A stretch of 34,578 bases of DNA from CAZWVI01 sp964637165. GTDB lineage: Bacteria > Planctomycetota > UBA1135. Position numbers and translations under genes: made by a program. Of this stretch, positions 24,892 to 33,629 are shown piece by piece; the first letter of the stretch is position 1; the number at the start of each line of letters is the position of its first letter. Location: NCBI GenBank assembly GCA_964637165.1, contig CAZWVI010000021.1, positions 1-34,578 of the forward strand, given 5' to 3'. Below the pieces are notes generated by a model, which saw only the letters and a program-made list of their open reading frames with translations, was not told where the DNA came from and did not search any database.

Positions 24892-26529
24892 CTACTGAAC
24901 ATTTTCTCCTTGGTGGAGCTTGTAGCTTAAGCAACCGGCAACCCATGTTGCTAAGCACTTAACTGTGAGCAAGGATGAAACATCACCATCAAAAATATCC
25001 GTATCCAAAATAGTGAAATCGGCCCAGTAATCAGGAGCGAGGACACCGAGTTCATTAGCTTCGTTGGCGGCCAGCGCGCTGCCGGTGGTATAAAAGCTCA
25101 GAGCTTGGCGAAGTCTTAATGCTTGGTCGGGAAACCATCCATCTGGGTTATTGCCATCATTACTTTGCCTGGTGACGGCGGCATGGATATTTAGCCACGG
25201 GGAAGGATTTGCGATTGGCCAATCAGTGCCGAGCGCGAGTTGAGATCCGGCAGACACTTGCGACTGCCATGGAAATGCGTTTACAAGTTCTTTCTGCTCG
25301 AGCAATTGTTCAATTGAGCGGGCATCATCAGTCAAATGTATTGGCTGAATACTTGCCATCACTTGATTGCTTTTAAAACGTGGAATGTCGGAAGGGTGGA
25401 TGTGTTGCGCATGCTCGATACGTACAAGTGATTCATCCATTCCTTGGGCACGCAGTTGCTCGATTACATCCAGAGCCAAACGAACCGCCGCATCGCCGAT
25501 TGCATGAATTAGGACTATTATTTTCTTATTATTGAGTTGTTCTAACTGTTTCAGCAACTCTTCTCGACCAGTCACCAAAACACCTCTACCGCCAGAGTTG
25601 CCGCGATAATCATTCAACATAAGTGCTGTTTTGGAGCCGAGGGAACCATCAATAAAAACCTTGCTCATATTCCATGAAATGAGAGGTGTTCCATTTCCAT
25701 GTTGCTCAATAAACTTAGCGTGCTCTACTTGTTCAGAAAGCGGCACCGCTACACGCAGCCGGATTGGCATCGGTTCTTGCCACTTTTCAATCACCATGGA
25801 CAAATCTTCCATGGTCGTCCACATGTCATGTGCGGTGGTTATACCTAAAGATGCTAGATGCGCAGCGGCGCGCTCTAAGTCTTGATTGAATTGGTGACTA
25901 GTTGGTTTTGGCTGAAGCATCAAATCCATCGCCGTGTCCATCAAAATCCCATTAGCTTTGCCAAATTCATCACGCAAAATCTTTCCGCCAGTTGGGATCG
26001 CCGTGTTTTCATTAACGTCGGATTTTTGCAAGGCAGTTTGATTTGCCAAACCCATATGACCATCAACTCGCCTTAGCCAGACGGGGATATCTTGCCGGAT
26101 ATGGTTGAGCCAATCCTTAGTCGGCAACTCCCCTCCCCACAAACTTTGGTCCCAACCTCCACCTAGCAACCATTGCCCAGGCTTTAGTTTTTCACTCCAG
26201 TCCAAAACTTTTTGCTCAAACATTTCACGACTGCTGACGCCGTCCAGTTGTAGCGTTCGCATCGAAGCCCCGCCCATCGCTAAATGTAAATGAGCATCAA
26301 TCATGCCGGGTAGTAGCAACTGACCAGTGGGCACCTCCAACCTTTTAGTGGCGGTCGTGCAAAAGGCCTCCATATCTGAGCGCTTTCCGGTGGCGACAAT
26401 ACGACCTTTGGAAACCACAAAAGCTTCGATCCATTCGTTCACCGTTTGCCCCGACCAAATACGCCCACCAGCACAGCAAACGAGCAGTTGTGCTGGAACC
26501 CTCTCAGCTACAAACGAATTAAAGTGCAT
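24892..26529 (-). CDS. Amidohydrolase family protein (YtcJ-like)
   Basis: A 545-residue metal-dependent hydrolase of the amidohydrolase_3 group. It shows the usual N-terminal and C-terminal beta-sandwich flanks around a TIM barrel. Metal and active-site elements are PGMIDAHLHL (His80, His82), VRIEHAQHI, VLIHAIGDAAV and LGTDWPI. Substrates of this subfamily are mostly unknown; N-acyl or cyclic amides are typical. The ATG at 26529 gives MHFNSFVAER; an in-frame TTG lies two codons upstream. There is no signal peptide, so it is probably cytoplasmic. It stands alone on the minus strand between a terminated tRNA and the coiled-coil gene, with no adjacent partner. The family is firm; the reaction is not known. 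Confidence 0.9.
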   Translation of the reverse strand: MHFNSFVAERVPAQLLVCCAGGRIWSGQTVNEWIEAFVVSKGRIVATGKRSDMEAFCTTATKRLEVPTGQLLLPGMIDAHLHLAMGGASMRTLQLDGVSSREMFEQKVLDWSEKLKPGQWLLGGGWDQSLWGGELPTKDWLNHIRQDIPVWLRRVDGHMGLANQTALQKSDVNENTAIPTGGKILRDEFGKANGILMDTAMDLMLQPKPTSHQFNQDLERAAAHLASLGITTAHDMWTTMEDLSMVIEKWQEPMPIRLRVAVPLSEQVEHAKFIEQHGNGTPLISWNMSKVFIDGSLGSKTALMLNDYRGNSGGRGVLVTGREELLKQLEQLNNKKIIVLIHAIGDAAVRLALDVIEQLRAQGMDESLVRIEHAQHIHPSDIPRFKSNQVMASIQPIHLTDDARSIEQLLEQKELVNAFPWQSQVSAGSQLALGTDWPIANPSPWLNIHAAVTRQSNDGNNPDGWFPDQALRLRQALSFYTTGSALAANEANELGVLAPDYWADFTILDTDIFDGDVSSLLTVKCLATWVAGCLSYKLHQGENVQ

Positions 26530-26561
26530 GAGCAAATAATAACTAGCCGTTCTGATTAAGC

Positions 26562-26592
26562 AAAAAGACGGTCTCGCTCAAGCGAAACCGTC
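26562..26592 (-). terminator. Rho-independent terminator after the initiator tRNA
   Basis: On the minus strand an 11-bp stem, GACGGTTTCGC/GCGAGACCGTC with one G-U pair and a TTGA loop, is followed by five T residues. It begins 9 nt after the CCA end of the tRNA. Confidence 0.9.
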
Positions 26593-26601
26593 TAATCTGA
26601 T

Positions 26602-26677
<76 letters not shown>

Positions 26678-26691
26678 TCATTGGGGCAAAG

Positions 26692-26719
26692 ATTGTACCG
26701 CTGCGGTGCATGCGAACAA
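26692..26719 (-). promoter_or_regulatory. Promoter of the initiator tRNA
   Basis: On the minus strand TTGTTC (26719-26714) and TACAAT (26697-26692) are 16 nt apart, with a start about 8 nt before the tRNA. The location between the HEAT-protein stop and the tRNA fits a separate promoter. Confidence 0.65.
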
Positions 26720-26733
26720 GTTTAGTTTTTTCG

Positions 26734-28629
26734 CTACTTGGGGACTTCTTCAGAATCGGGCGCAGACGGGTCTTGTTCAGGCTGAATTGGGAGCGGGAAT
26801 TTGTCAATAAACTTAGCCATAAGCTCGGCCCAGGCCGGATTTTCAGAGTCTTGATTTAATTGCTGTTGCAATCTGGAGCGACAATCCTCAATTCTATTTT
26901 CGGCGCCTTTTGGCAATTGATCCTGAAGCAACCATAGGGCAAGGATTCGTGAATAGATACGAGCTCGTATTTGCACCTCAAGCTCGTCAATTTCTGTTTG
27001 CAAAGGTGCGTCCAGCAATTTTAACGCCAAAGCAAACTGTGATTTTTCTTCCAAGCCGCGCACCACCGAAGAGAACATTTCTGGATTGCTGTGCGACACT
27101 TGATTAACCAAGGCAGAAACGTAACTTGCTGCAAATTTTTCTGCTGGTGAGAATCTAAGCATACTAACAATGGCTTCAGTGCTAGACGGCAAATCTGACA
27201 AAGCACTCAATATCGCTTGCTGGACGAAGTCCTCCATCGGCTGTCCTAATTGACTGGCCAACGGAGCGGCACTTGTCGTTGACTTAAGTTCGCTCAAACA
27301 TTGAACTGCCCGGTAGCGAAGTTTTTCATGGGCGAGCAAGCCATGTAAGACCGCGAGCACATCTTCGGATTCACCACTACTTAAAGAAATTCTAGTTAAG
27401 GCACCAAGCGCCGAACTTCTTTCCTCTGTGGCCAATTCTTCATCGCCCGCCCGTGGCAATAAAACTGCGATTAATTCCTGCCAACCTAAGGCACCACTGG
27501 CTGCGTAAATATCGTTGCGGGTTTGTTGATTGGGCTCAAGGTCAAGAGCGCGCACTAAAACTAAGCTCAGATCACTGTCGGCGGTGTTCCAGGATTTGGC
27601 AACTTCGCGCAAGCCACTCCATAAAGACGAACGGAATTGAGGTGAATCAGAAGGTTCTCCAGATTCACTTAAAACATATACCCGCCTTAGGTGACGGGAC
27701 ACTCCATCTCGCGCAAACTCAACTGGGCGAACTAATACTAATGCGCGCGCGGCCGCCAAGCGTTCGCCGGCGCCCTTGGCCTCCAAAGCTTGATCGAGAA
27801 GTGGAATGGCGTTGTCTGCGGCTAGAAAGCGTGGGATTAGAGCAATTAAATCTTGGCGCAACTCGGGGAGGTGCTCCGAATAAAAAGCGGCCAACACGGC
27901 CTTGGCAATTTCACTCTGCTCGCCGGTACTTTCCGGTGGGAGCTCAGACATTCGCGTAAAAGCAAGAGCCCGCACTCCGCCAATGGTTGACCGGCTGGCA
28001 GAAAGTGTTGCACTTGAATCAACCGCCAACAATTTAGCCCACAGCTCCAGTTCGCGTTGATGTGCAGAATCATACGCTTGAGCCAACCATGTAGCTCTGG
28101 ACAAATTGCGAGCGGTGGACCACCACTTATTAAATTGTTCGGCGCCGGAAAATTCATGGCGAGTCAAACTAAACAAAGCTTCGCGTGAAAATTCAGCGCT
28201 GTCAACTTCATTAAGGCGCGCGGCGATAGCTTCAACCATGCTGACCGAACTGTAGTTGAGCGATCCGGCTGCCAATAAAGCACCATTCAACTTTGCAAGA
28301 TCATTTTCACTGCGAATGGTATTGTCGAGGTAATTGAATAATTCCGGCCACTCAGAATCAATCCGCAGCCAAGTGCTTGACAAATCAGTGCCCTTGGGGA
28401 AAACCGAATTGCCAAGTGCGACGCATAAAAATTCGGCCTGAGCATTTGCAGTCGCAGCCGGCAGGGCCTTTAATAAAACTTGGACAGCCGCCCGGGAAGA
28501 TTCCATGTTGCCATTTGTTGCAAGCACTTCAACGGCATTAAGCACTTCCGCATCCGCGTTCAGCGGCGGCGGCAAAATGGACAATTCGGGGCCTTGGGCT
28601 AGACCAAGGAGCAGTATGCAGTAGAGCAC
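26734..28629 (-). CDS. Exported HEAT-like helical repeat protein
   Basis: A 631-residue protein with a short hydrophobic N-terminus (MLYCILLLGLAQG) that looks like a signal peptide, then almost entirely paired helices. Repeats such as AGERLAAARALVL, EERSSALGALTRISL, LRYRAVQCLSELKS and VQQAILSALSDL are typical of HEAT-type alpha solenoids. The C-terminus is proline- and acid-rich (LPIQPEQDPSAPDSEEVPK). Such proteins are scaffolds; no catalytic motif is seen. The start codon is GTG, 12 nt after the shikimate fusion gene, so it is probably the last gene of the operon that begins with pssA. Its relation to the biosynthetic genes is unclear. HEAT is a judgement by eye; a TPR-like fold is less likely. 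Confidence 0.78.
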   Translation of the reverse strand: MLYCILLLGLAQGPELSILPPPLNADAEVLNAVEVLATNGNMESSRAAVQVLLKALPAATANAQAEFLCVALGNSVFPKGTDLSSTWLRIDSEWPELFNYLDNTIRSENDLAKLNGALLAAGSLNYSSVSMVEAIAARLNEVDSAEFSREALFSLTRHEFSGAEQFNKWWSTARNLSRATWLAQAYDSAHQRELELWAKLLAVDSSATLSASRSTIGGVRALAFTRMSELPPESTGEQSEIAKAVLAAFYSEHLPELRQDLIALIPRFLAADNAIPLLDQALEAKGAGERLAAARALVLVRPVEFARDGVSRHLRRVYVLSESGEPSDSPQFRSSLWSGLREVAKSWNTADSDLSLVLVRALDLEPNQQTRNDIYAASGALGWQELIAVLLPRAGDEELATEERSSALGALTRISLSSGESEDVLAVLHGLLAHEKLRYRAVQCLSELKSTTSAAPLASQLGQPMEDFVQQAILSALSDLPSSTEAIVSMLRFSPAEKFAASYVSALVNQVSHSNPEMFSSVVRGLEEKSQFALALKLLDAPLQTEIDELEVQIRARIYSRILALWLLQDQLPKGAENRIEDCRSRLQQQLNQDSENPAWAELMAKFIDKFPLPIQPEQDPSAPDSEEVPK

Positions 28630-28641
28630 CCTTGAATCCTA

Positions 28642-30609
28642 TCAGGACACCATGTTGTGCAACAATGACAACACCGTTTCAAAGTCTCCATCAGTCGCAA
28701 TAATGCGGTCTTTTGCAGCTTGCATGTACCAAGGATGGCGGCGCTGGCTAAGCAGCGTAATTTCGTCGGAGAGATTTTTGTCGGTCAAGGCCGGCCGAGG
28801 TTGAGAGGATTGACGGTGCAATAAAGTTTGATGCTCTGCATTAAGATAATAAACCGCCGACTGCCTGGCTAACAATTCACGATTGTTGTCACGCTCAACC
28901 ACCCCACCTCCAAGGGCGAGAACCGCGTCTTGGTATTGAACTAATTCCTCAAGGAGTTCTGATTCGGCATCACGAAAAGACTCAAGGTTTTTTGGAATCC
29001 AATCGGATATTTTGATTTGATTTCGCTTCTCAAGCAATTCGTCGGCGTCAAAGAACCGGCGGCCAAGTTGTGCTGCAAGCGCTCTGCCTAAACTGGTTTT
29101 TCCAGAAGCGCGCGGACCGCACAAAATAATCGGCGGAGATCCCGGTAGATTTGCCGCCAGATGCTGTTCTAAACTTGTCAACATTTTTGCATCTGGATTC
29201 GGACTAACTCCTGCACGGTACTGAGCAATCATTTGTTGGTAGAGCATTTGTGAACCAAAACAAGGAACGGCACCATGATTAATTGCCGCTGCCAGGAAAT
29301 TAGTAATTACCGGCGAGTAGTGCATTTCCAAAACCAACTGACCTGGTTTAAAGTTCAAGTCAATATTTAATTCTTCTTTGGATGATGTGCCGACGGCAGT
29401 CGCTTGCACTACGACTTTGTAGTCAGAAATATTCAAGTCGTCCAAGCTAAATAATTCACAGTCAACTTCTTTGGCAAATTTAGATAATTTACTAGGCGTT
29501 CGCACTCCGCAAGAAATTTTTAATCCCTGGCGTTGCGCTTCGGCCATAAAGGCACGTGCTGCTCCCCCGCCACCAAGCACTAAGATGTTGGCCGACTCCG
29601 GCATGCCCTTTTTGCGCAATGCTGCTAACGCCCCGAGGCCATCGGTGTTTATACCAAACCACGCCCCTTGTTCGGGTTCACGCAACAATGTATTTAGAGC
29701 TGTGGCGGAATGACTGCATTCGCAAGCGGTGTCGACAAAATTGGCAGCTTGCTGTTTTAAGGGGCTCGTAACAGAGAAACCTTGCCAAAACCCTTGTGGG
29801 GATTGCTCCAGGAAGCCCGCCAAGTTGTCGCACTCCACGGCCACATATATGGCGTTTTTATTCTCGGCGGCGAAGGCTTTGTTCCACAATAGCGGTGATC
29901 GCGAATGGGCAATTGGCGACCCCAAAACACCCCAAAATTGAGTATTTGGCAAGTCATAAAATGGCAATTCGTCCAAATAATCTAAGCTCATTTGGCCGGG
30001 CGCAGTACTGGACTGCGGAGTGCCACAGTAAATCCAAGGTGAGCCCATTTTCAAAGCAGCGAGCCTGGTCCATGCGCCAACTTGTCCTTGCGCGAAAGCT
30101 AGAAGTCCTGCGTTTGGATTGGGTGATGCCGCATTTAGTTCATACAACTTCATCACAGACAATGCAGCTTGTTGGTTGTTGGGGTAAGTTACAATTTTTA
30201 CAAAATCATTTGGCCGTGCTTTTCGAGCGAGTTGTTGATAAATATCTGCAAGTCTATGCGTAGGAATTTCAGTGCTACTGGCTTGGTGCCAGGAATGAAT
30301 AATGGGTACTTGAATCGCCCACGCAGGAATAGATTCGTCATGCGGTAGATCAAGCATTTCACAGCCGGCGGCAATCGCTTGCTTTAATATTTCTTGGCGC
30401 TGAGTATCGATCAGTTGGCCAACACCTCCTTCGCGGGCGGGCATGCAGGTCACGATGATTGGCACGTCGATTAATTTTCGGACACGCGCCCAATCAAGGC
30501 TGGGATTCATATCGAGCCGCAACTCAATTTGTTGAATTTTACTCTGCCACTCTTCAATAATTTTCACTAATTGACTAAAGGATTCAACGACTACAGAAAG
30601 TGTTTTCAT
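28642..30609 (-). CDS. Trifunctional shikimate-pathway fusion AroD-AroE-AroK
   Basis: A 655-residue protein with three enzymes in one chain. Residues 1-215: type I 3-dehydroquinate dehydratase, with active-site His108 (HSWH) and Schiff-base Lys138 (VKIVTYP). Residues 225-485: shikimate dehydrogenase, with SPIAHSRSPLLWN (231-243), Lys285, Asp323 in NTDG and the NADP loop GGGGAARA (346-353). Residues 490-655: shikimate kinase, with Walker A GPRASGKT (498-505), FDADE (520-524), FRDAESELL (545-553), LGGG and RPALT. Every domain keeps its catalytic residues, so it should take 3-dehydroquinate to shikimate 3-phosphate. AroD-AroE fusions are known from plants and Chlamydia, and AROM of fungi has five activities in another order. 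Its ATG overlaps the DUF2520 stop (ATGA). The ORF is continuous, so the fusion does not depend on an assumed frameshift. Confidence 0.93.
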   Translation of the reverse strand: MKTLSVVVESFSQLVKIIEEWQSKIQQIELRLDMNPSLDWARVRKLIDVPIIVTCMPAREGGVGQLIDTQRQEILKQAIAAGCEMLDLPHDESIPAWAIQVPIIHSWHQASSTEIPTHRLADIYQQLARKARPNDFVKIVTYPNNQQAALSVMKLYELNAASPNPNAGLLAFAQGQVGAWTRLAALKMGSPWIYCGTPQSSTAPGQMSLDYLDELPFYDLPNTQFWGVLGSPIAHSRSPLLWNKAFAAENKNAIYVAVECDNLAGFLEQSPQGFWQGFSVTSPLKQQAANFVDTACECSHSATALNTLLREPEQGAWFGINTDGLGALAALRKKGMPESANILVLGGGGAARAFMAEAQRQGLKISCGVRTPSKLSKFAKEVDCELFSLDDLNISDYKVVVQATAVGTSSKEELNIDLNFKPGQLVLEMHYSPVITNFLAAAINHGAVPCFGSQMLYQQMIAQYRAGVSPNPDAKMLTSLEQHLAANLPGSPPIILCGPRASGKTSLGRALAAQLGRRFFDADELLEKRNQIKISDWIPKNLESFRDAESELLEELVQYQDAVLALGGGVVERDNNRELLARQSAVYYLNAEHQTLLHRQSSQPRPALTDKNLSDEITLLSQRRHPWYMQAAKDRIIATDGDFETVLSLLHNMVS

Positions 30610-31460
30610 TTCTGATTTAACTGTTGCTTTAAGCGTTTACTGCTTTTTTGAGAGATACGTTTACTATCCAGAGCAAAATCAATAACATTTTCCAACATTG
30701 GCGTTATTCGGCTTAATTCTTTACTGCTTAACTCGCTCAAGTGTCGAGAAATTGTTTGACTATCACAGCGAGCAATAGGACCTGTCAACGCTTCAGCAGC
30801 ACCTGATTCCGCACAAGCCAAAATCGATTGGACAGCCAGACTGGCGAGCACTTCAACACCTTGTTCTCCCAAGCTGTCACCGAGAATTTCGGTGGCTCGC
30901 CCAAAAGTAGTAGTAATGTGATTTGAAGCCAAAGTTAAGGCCAAATGGTATCGACTTCGTGAGCATGAATTGGATAAAACAACCGGCTTGGCGCCCCACT
31001 TAGCAACGAGGGCATTTACTTTCCTTTGTGCTTTATGGCCAAGCAGAAGAGTTGCTGCGGCCCCACCCAACTTAACTTGTGGGGATTCTTTTAGTTTTTG
31101 AAAGGAGTAGATTGGATGTACGGCGGCCACATATTCTCCGCGTTTGGCGAAATCATTTAATACTTGCAAGTCATGCGACCCACTTAAATGGACGATTAAA
31201 CGCTGTTGGTTGCCTTTGCGGACTTTATAAATTTGTTGGACGGCCGCTTCAAGTTGGTCGTCGCTAACAGCAAAAATAATTTGCTGAGCATTTACGCAAG
31301 CACGTGCTGGATTTAGTGATGTAGCAATTTGGTGCTGTCGTGCCCAGTTACGCCAAGTACCATGACCTCGTCCCAATAAAGTAACTTGGTCTCCAGCAAT
31401 TTTATGCAATAGTGCCAAGTGGCAACCAGCACGACCTGGTCCAACCACTAAGACTTTCAC
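30606..31460 (-). CDS. Rossmann-fold, DUF2520-type putative oxidoreductase
   Basis: A 284-residue protein with an N-terminal NAD(P)-binding Rossmann fold (VVGPGRAG, 5-12) followed by the helical DUF2520 domain (HLSGSHDL, AAVHPIYSFQ, GPIARCD, typical of the family). The family resembles ketopantoate reductase and 6-phosphogluconate dehydrogenase-type enzymes and, as I remember, is often found beside panB/panC. In this operon it lies two genes downstream of panC, with ispE between. It may therefore supply the ketopantoate-reductase step if no panE exists, but this is only a hypothesis. The start is a GTG that overlaps the ispE stop (GTGA), and the stop overlaps the aroD-E-K start. Confidence 0.85.
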   Translation of the reverse strand: MKVLVVGPGRAGCHLALLHKIAGDQVTLLGRGHGTWRNWARQHQIATSLNPARACVNAQQIIFAVSDDQLEAAVQQIYKVRKGNQQRLIVHLSGSHDLQVLNDFAKRGEYVAAVHPIYSFQKLKESPQVKLGGAAATLLLGHKAQRKVNALVAKWGAKPVVLSNSCSRSRYHLALTLASNHITTTFGRATEILGDSLGEQGVEVLASLAVQSILACAESGAAEALTGPIARCDSQTISRHLSELSSKELSRITPMLENVIDFALDSKRISQKSSKRLKQQLNQK

Positions 31461-32305
31461 GCTAGCGCCTCGATTAACAATTCATGCGGCTCAAGTGTTC
31501 TCGCAGGATAGGCGGTAATGCCTTCATCGCTAAGAGCACTGGCAATCAAGTGGGCAAGTGCCGCATCTTCAACGGCAAGAAAATGTGCGCCTCCGCTTCC
31601 ACTTAGTTGAAAGTTTGCATGCCGACTTAAATGTTGCGCAAATTGTTCGAGGCGCGCTTCAACTTGGAGTGCTGCGGGGTGCAATTCATTGGGACCGGGA
31701 ATTGCCGGTGGGCTAGCACTAAATTCGAGACTTGCGTCATCAGCAACTAGCGGCTGTTCCGAGAGACTTTTATAAACTTCTGTGGTTGCCACGGGAAGTC
31801 CGGGCAGGGCAATCACTAAGTGTTCGGTTCTTCCAGTTGCATCGCAAAGGACTCGCTCGCCGCGACCACCGCGGAGTTGCCAACCGCATCCGTCTAGGAA
31901 GAATGGGACATCGCTACCGAGGCTTAAAGCCACTTCATGGCATTTGCTTGCGCCGAGTGGTGATGTGGCAATTTCTTCGAGGATTCGTAGAGCACCGGCG
32001 GCATCGGAACTGCCTCCTCCAAGGCCAGCTGACATTGGTATTCCCTTGTTCAAGGCCCAGCCAATTTCAGGTGCCTGACCACCGGCGGCACGCCAAGCTT
32101 TTTCGGCTTGCAGGACTAAGTTGTCGGCATCGCTTGGAGTTTGTGGATCACCAAACACGGCAAGTCCAGCGCCACCGATTTCGCACGCGAGTTCATCGCA
32201 AAGGGAAATACCAACGAACCATGATTGCAACTGGTGAAAGCCATCGTTGCGACGCCCCAACACGTTGAGGGTCCAGTTGATTTTTGCAGGGCAGAGGAGT
32301 TTCAT
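31457..32305 (-). CDS. ispE: 4-diphosphocytidyl-2-C-methyl-D-erythritol kinase
   Basis: GHMP kinase of the non-mevalonate isoprenoid pathway; it phosphorylates CDP-methylerythritol. The 282-residue protein has CPAKINWTL with the catalytic Lys8, the ATP loop PMSAGLGGGSSDAAG (90-104), the catalytic Asp in LGSDVPFF and the C-terminal GSGGAHFL motif of the third GHMP box. Length and motif order are those of IspE. The ATG overlaps the panC stop (TAATG) and its stop overlaps the DUF2520 gene, so it is tightly coupled in the operon. Well supported. Confidence 0.97.
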   Translation of the reverse strand: MKLLCPAKINWTLNVLGRRNDGFHQLQSWFVGISLCDELACEIGGAGLAVFGDPQTPSDADNLVLQAEKAWRAAGGQAPEIGWALNKGIPMSAGLGGGSSDAAGALRILEEIATSPLGASKCHEVALSLGSDVPFFLDGCGWQLRGGRGERVLCDATGRTEHLVIALPGLPVATTEVYKSLSEQPLVADDASLEFSASPPAIPGPNELHPAALQVEARLEQFAQHLSRHANFQLSGSGGAHFLAVEDAALAHLIASALSDEGITAYPARTLEPHELLIEALA

Positions 32306-33198
32306 TAGTTTTTGTTTAGTAACAGGTTGTCGATGAGGCGAACACCGCCAATCCTAGCAGCAACAATTGCGCGTACTAAGATGCTATCGCCAGAGCAATG
32401 CTGCTCAATTTGATTTTCATTTAAGGGTTCGAAGTTTTCCGAATTAACGACTGTGGCGTATTCAACTTCGAGACCGGCGCGATGCATAATGTGTTGCATT
32501 TCAGATTCAACATCGGGCAATTCAAAATTATCGCGTTGGCAAAAGTCTTGTGCAGCAATTAAAGCTCTAAAGATTGCGCTAGCGGATTGTTGTTGGATCG
32601 CAGATAACCGGCGATTGCGTGAAGACATGGCTAAGCCGGAAGCTTGGCGCGCGGTGGGCACTGGATTAATTATGGGCGCGTTGGCCATACGTTTGGCAAG
32701 CTCCTGAACTAAAGATAGTTGTTGGGCATCCTTTTCGCCAAAGAATGCGTGGTTTGGCTGTACTTGGCTAAATAATTCATGCACAACCGTTAGCATGCCG
32801 GCGAAATGGCCGGGGCGACAGGCACCTTCAAAACATTGCCCCATTGCTCCGGGATCTTGCAGTTTAATGTTACGGTCGGGTGGATAAATTGAAGACTCAT
32901 CAGGTGTGTAAGCAGCATCAACCGACCACTCATTTAGTAGTTGCAAATCCGCATTTAGATTACGAGGATAATTTTCGAAGTCGCTTCGTTCGTCGAACTG
33001 CAAAGGGTTCACGAAAATTGAAACGACTACGACATCACATTTTTTTTGTGCCGCTTTAATTAAACGGCAATGCCCCTGGTGGAGTGCGCCCATTGTTGGC
33101 ACTAATGCAATTGACTTTTTTTGGTCGAGTGCTTGACGCCATTTATTTAGGTCGAGTGATGTACTTAGGATTTGCAATTGTCTAAAGCTTGCAAGCAC
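32305..33198 (-). CDS. panC: Pantothenate synthetase
   Basis: Joins pantoate and beta-alanine with ATP to make pantothenate, a coenzyme A precursor. The motifs VPTMGALHQGH (33-43), FVNPLQFDERSDFENYPR, FFGEKDAQQL and AMSSRNRRL are all present. The start is uncertain: the frame opens with a GTG at 33198 that overlaps the folK 3' end by 34 nt, while a TTG at 33177 would give a shorter overlap; neither has a clear ribosome site. With GTG the protein has 297 residues, slightly longer than usual. The gene lies in the pssA-folK-panC-ispE-DUF2520-aroDEK operon. Confidence 0.96.
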   Translation of the reverse strand: MLASFRQLQILSTSLDLNKWRQALDQKKSIALVPTMGALHQGHCRLIKAAQKKCDVVVVSIFVNPLQFDERSDFENYPRNLNADLQLLNEWSVDAAYTPDESSIYPPDRNIKLQDPGAMGQCFEGACRPGHFAGMLTVVHELFSQVQPNHAFFGEKDAQQLSLVQELAKRMANAPIINPVPTARQASGLAMSSRNRRLSAIQQQSASAIFRALIAAQDFCQRDNFELPDVESEMQHIMHRAGLEVEYATVVNSENFEPLNENQIEQHCSGDSILVRAIVAARIGGVRLIDNLLLNKN

Positions 33199-33629
33199 AT
33201 AGTTGCCGAACCGCCGGCCAGGGGTAATCGTGGCGCGAGTTCGACCAAGGGTTCTAGGACAAAGCGGCGCTCTTGGATTCTTGGGTGAGGCAATGACAAG
33301 GCATCATGCGCCACTGATTGGCCGCCCTGCCATAGGAGGTCCAAGTCGAGCGTGCGTGGTCCGTTTATGTCTTCGCGAACGCGGCCGCAACGCGACTCAA
33401 TTAAATGTAGCTTGGCCAGAACTTGAAATGGAGTTAGATCAGTTTCTAGGCGCGCTACCGCATTTAGGTAATTGCCCTGATTAGGCCCGCCGACTGGTGC
33501 TGTTTGGCGAAAGGCACTTAATTGGCGAAGGCGAATTCCGGGTATAGCGGAAAGTTGTTGGAGTCCGCACTTTAAATTATTGCATCGGTCGCCAAGATTC
33601 GAACCGAGACCTATGAAGGCGTCACTCAT
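33165..33629 (-). CDS. folK: HPPK, 2-amino-4-hydroxy-6-hydroxymethyldihydropteridine pyrophosphokinase
   Basis: Folate-pathway enzyme that transfers pyrophosphate from ATP to the pterin alcohol. The 154-residue form starts at the ATG at 33629 (MSDAFIGLGSNLGD), the family's usual N-terminus; the longer frame to 33686 would run into pssA. The HPPK signature GPRTLDLDLLW (90-100) is complete, with the metal-binding Asp residues. It overlaps pssA by 8 nt (ATGAGTGA) and panC by at least 13 nt, so it is translationally coupled on both sides. Folate also uses chorismate made through the downstream shikimate fusion, so the operon joins two parts of that route. Confidence 0.96.
   Translation of the reverse strand: MSDAFIGLGSNLGDRCNNLKCGLQQLSAIPGIRLRQLSAFRQTAPVGGPNQGNYLNAVARLETDLTPFQVLAKLHLIESRCGRVREDINGPRTLDLDLLWQGGQSVAHDALSLPHPRIQERRFVLEPLVELAPRLPLAGGSATMCLQALDNCKS

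Noticed and set aside
24659..24958. Open frame of 99 codons on the minus strand after the amidohydrolase gene
   Set aside because: It overlaps the end of the amidohydrolase gene in another frame, runs into the terminator of the opposite gene, and its sequence has no recognisable domain. A 63-codon part starting near 24847 has a possible GAGG upstream, but the evidence is too weak.
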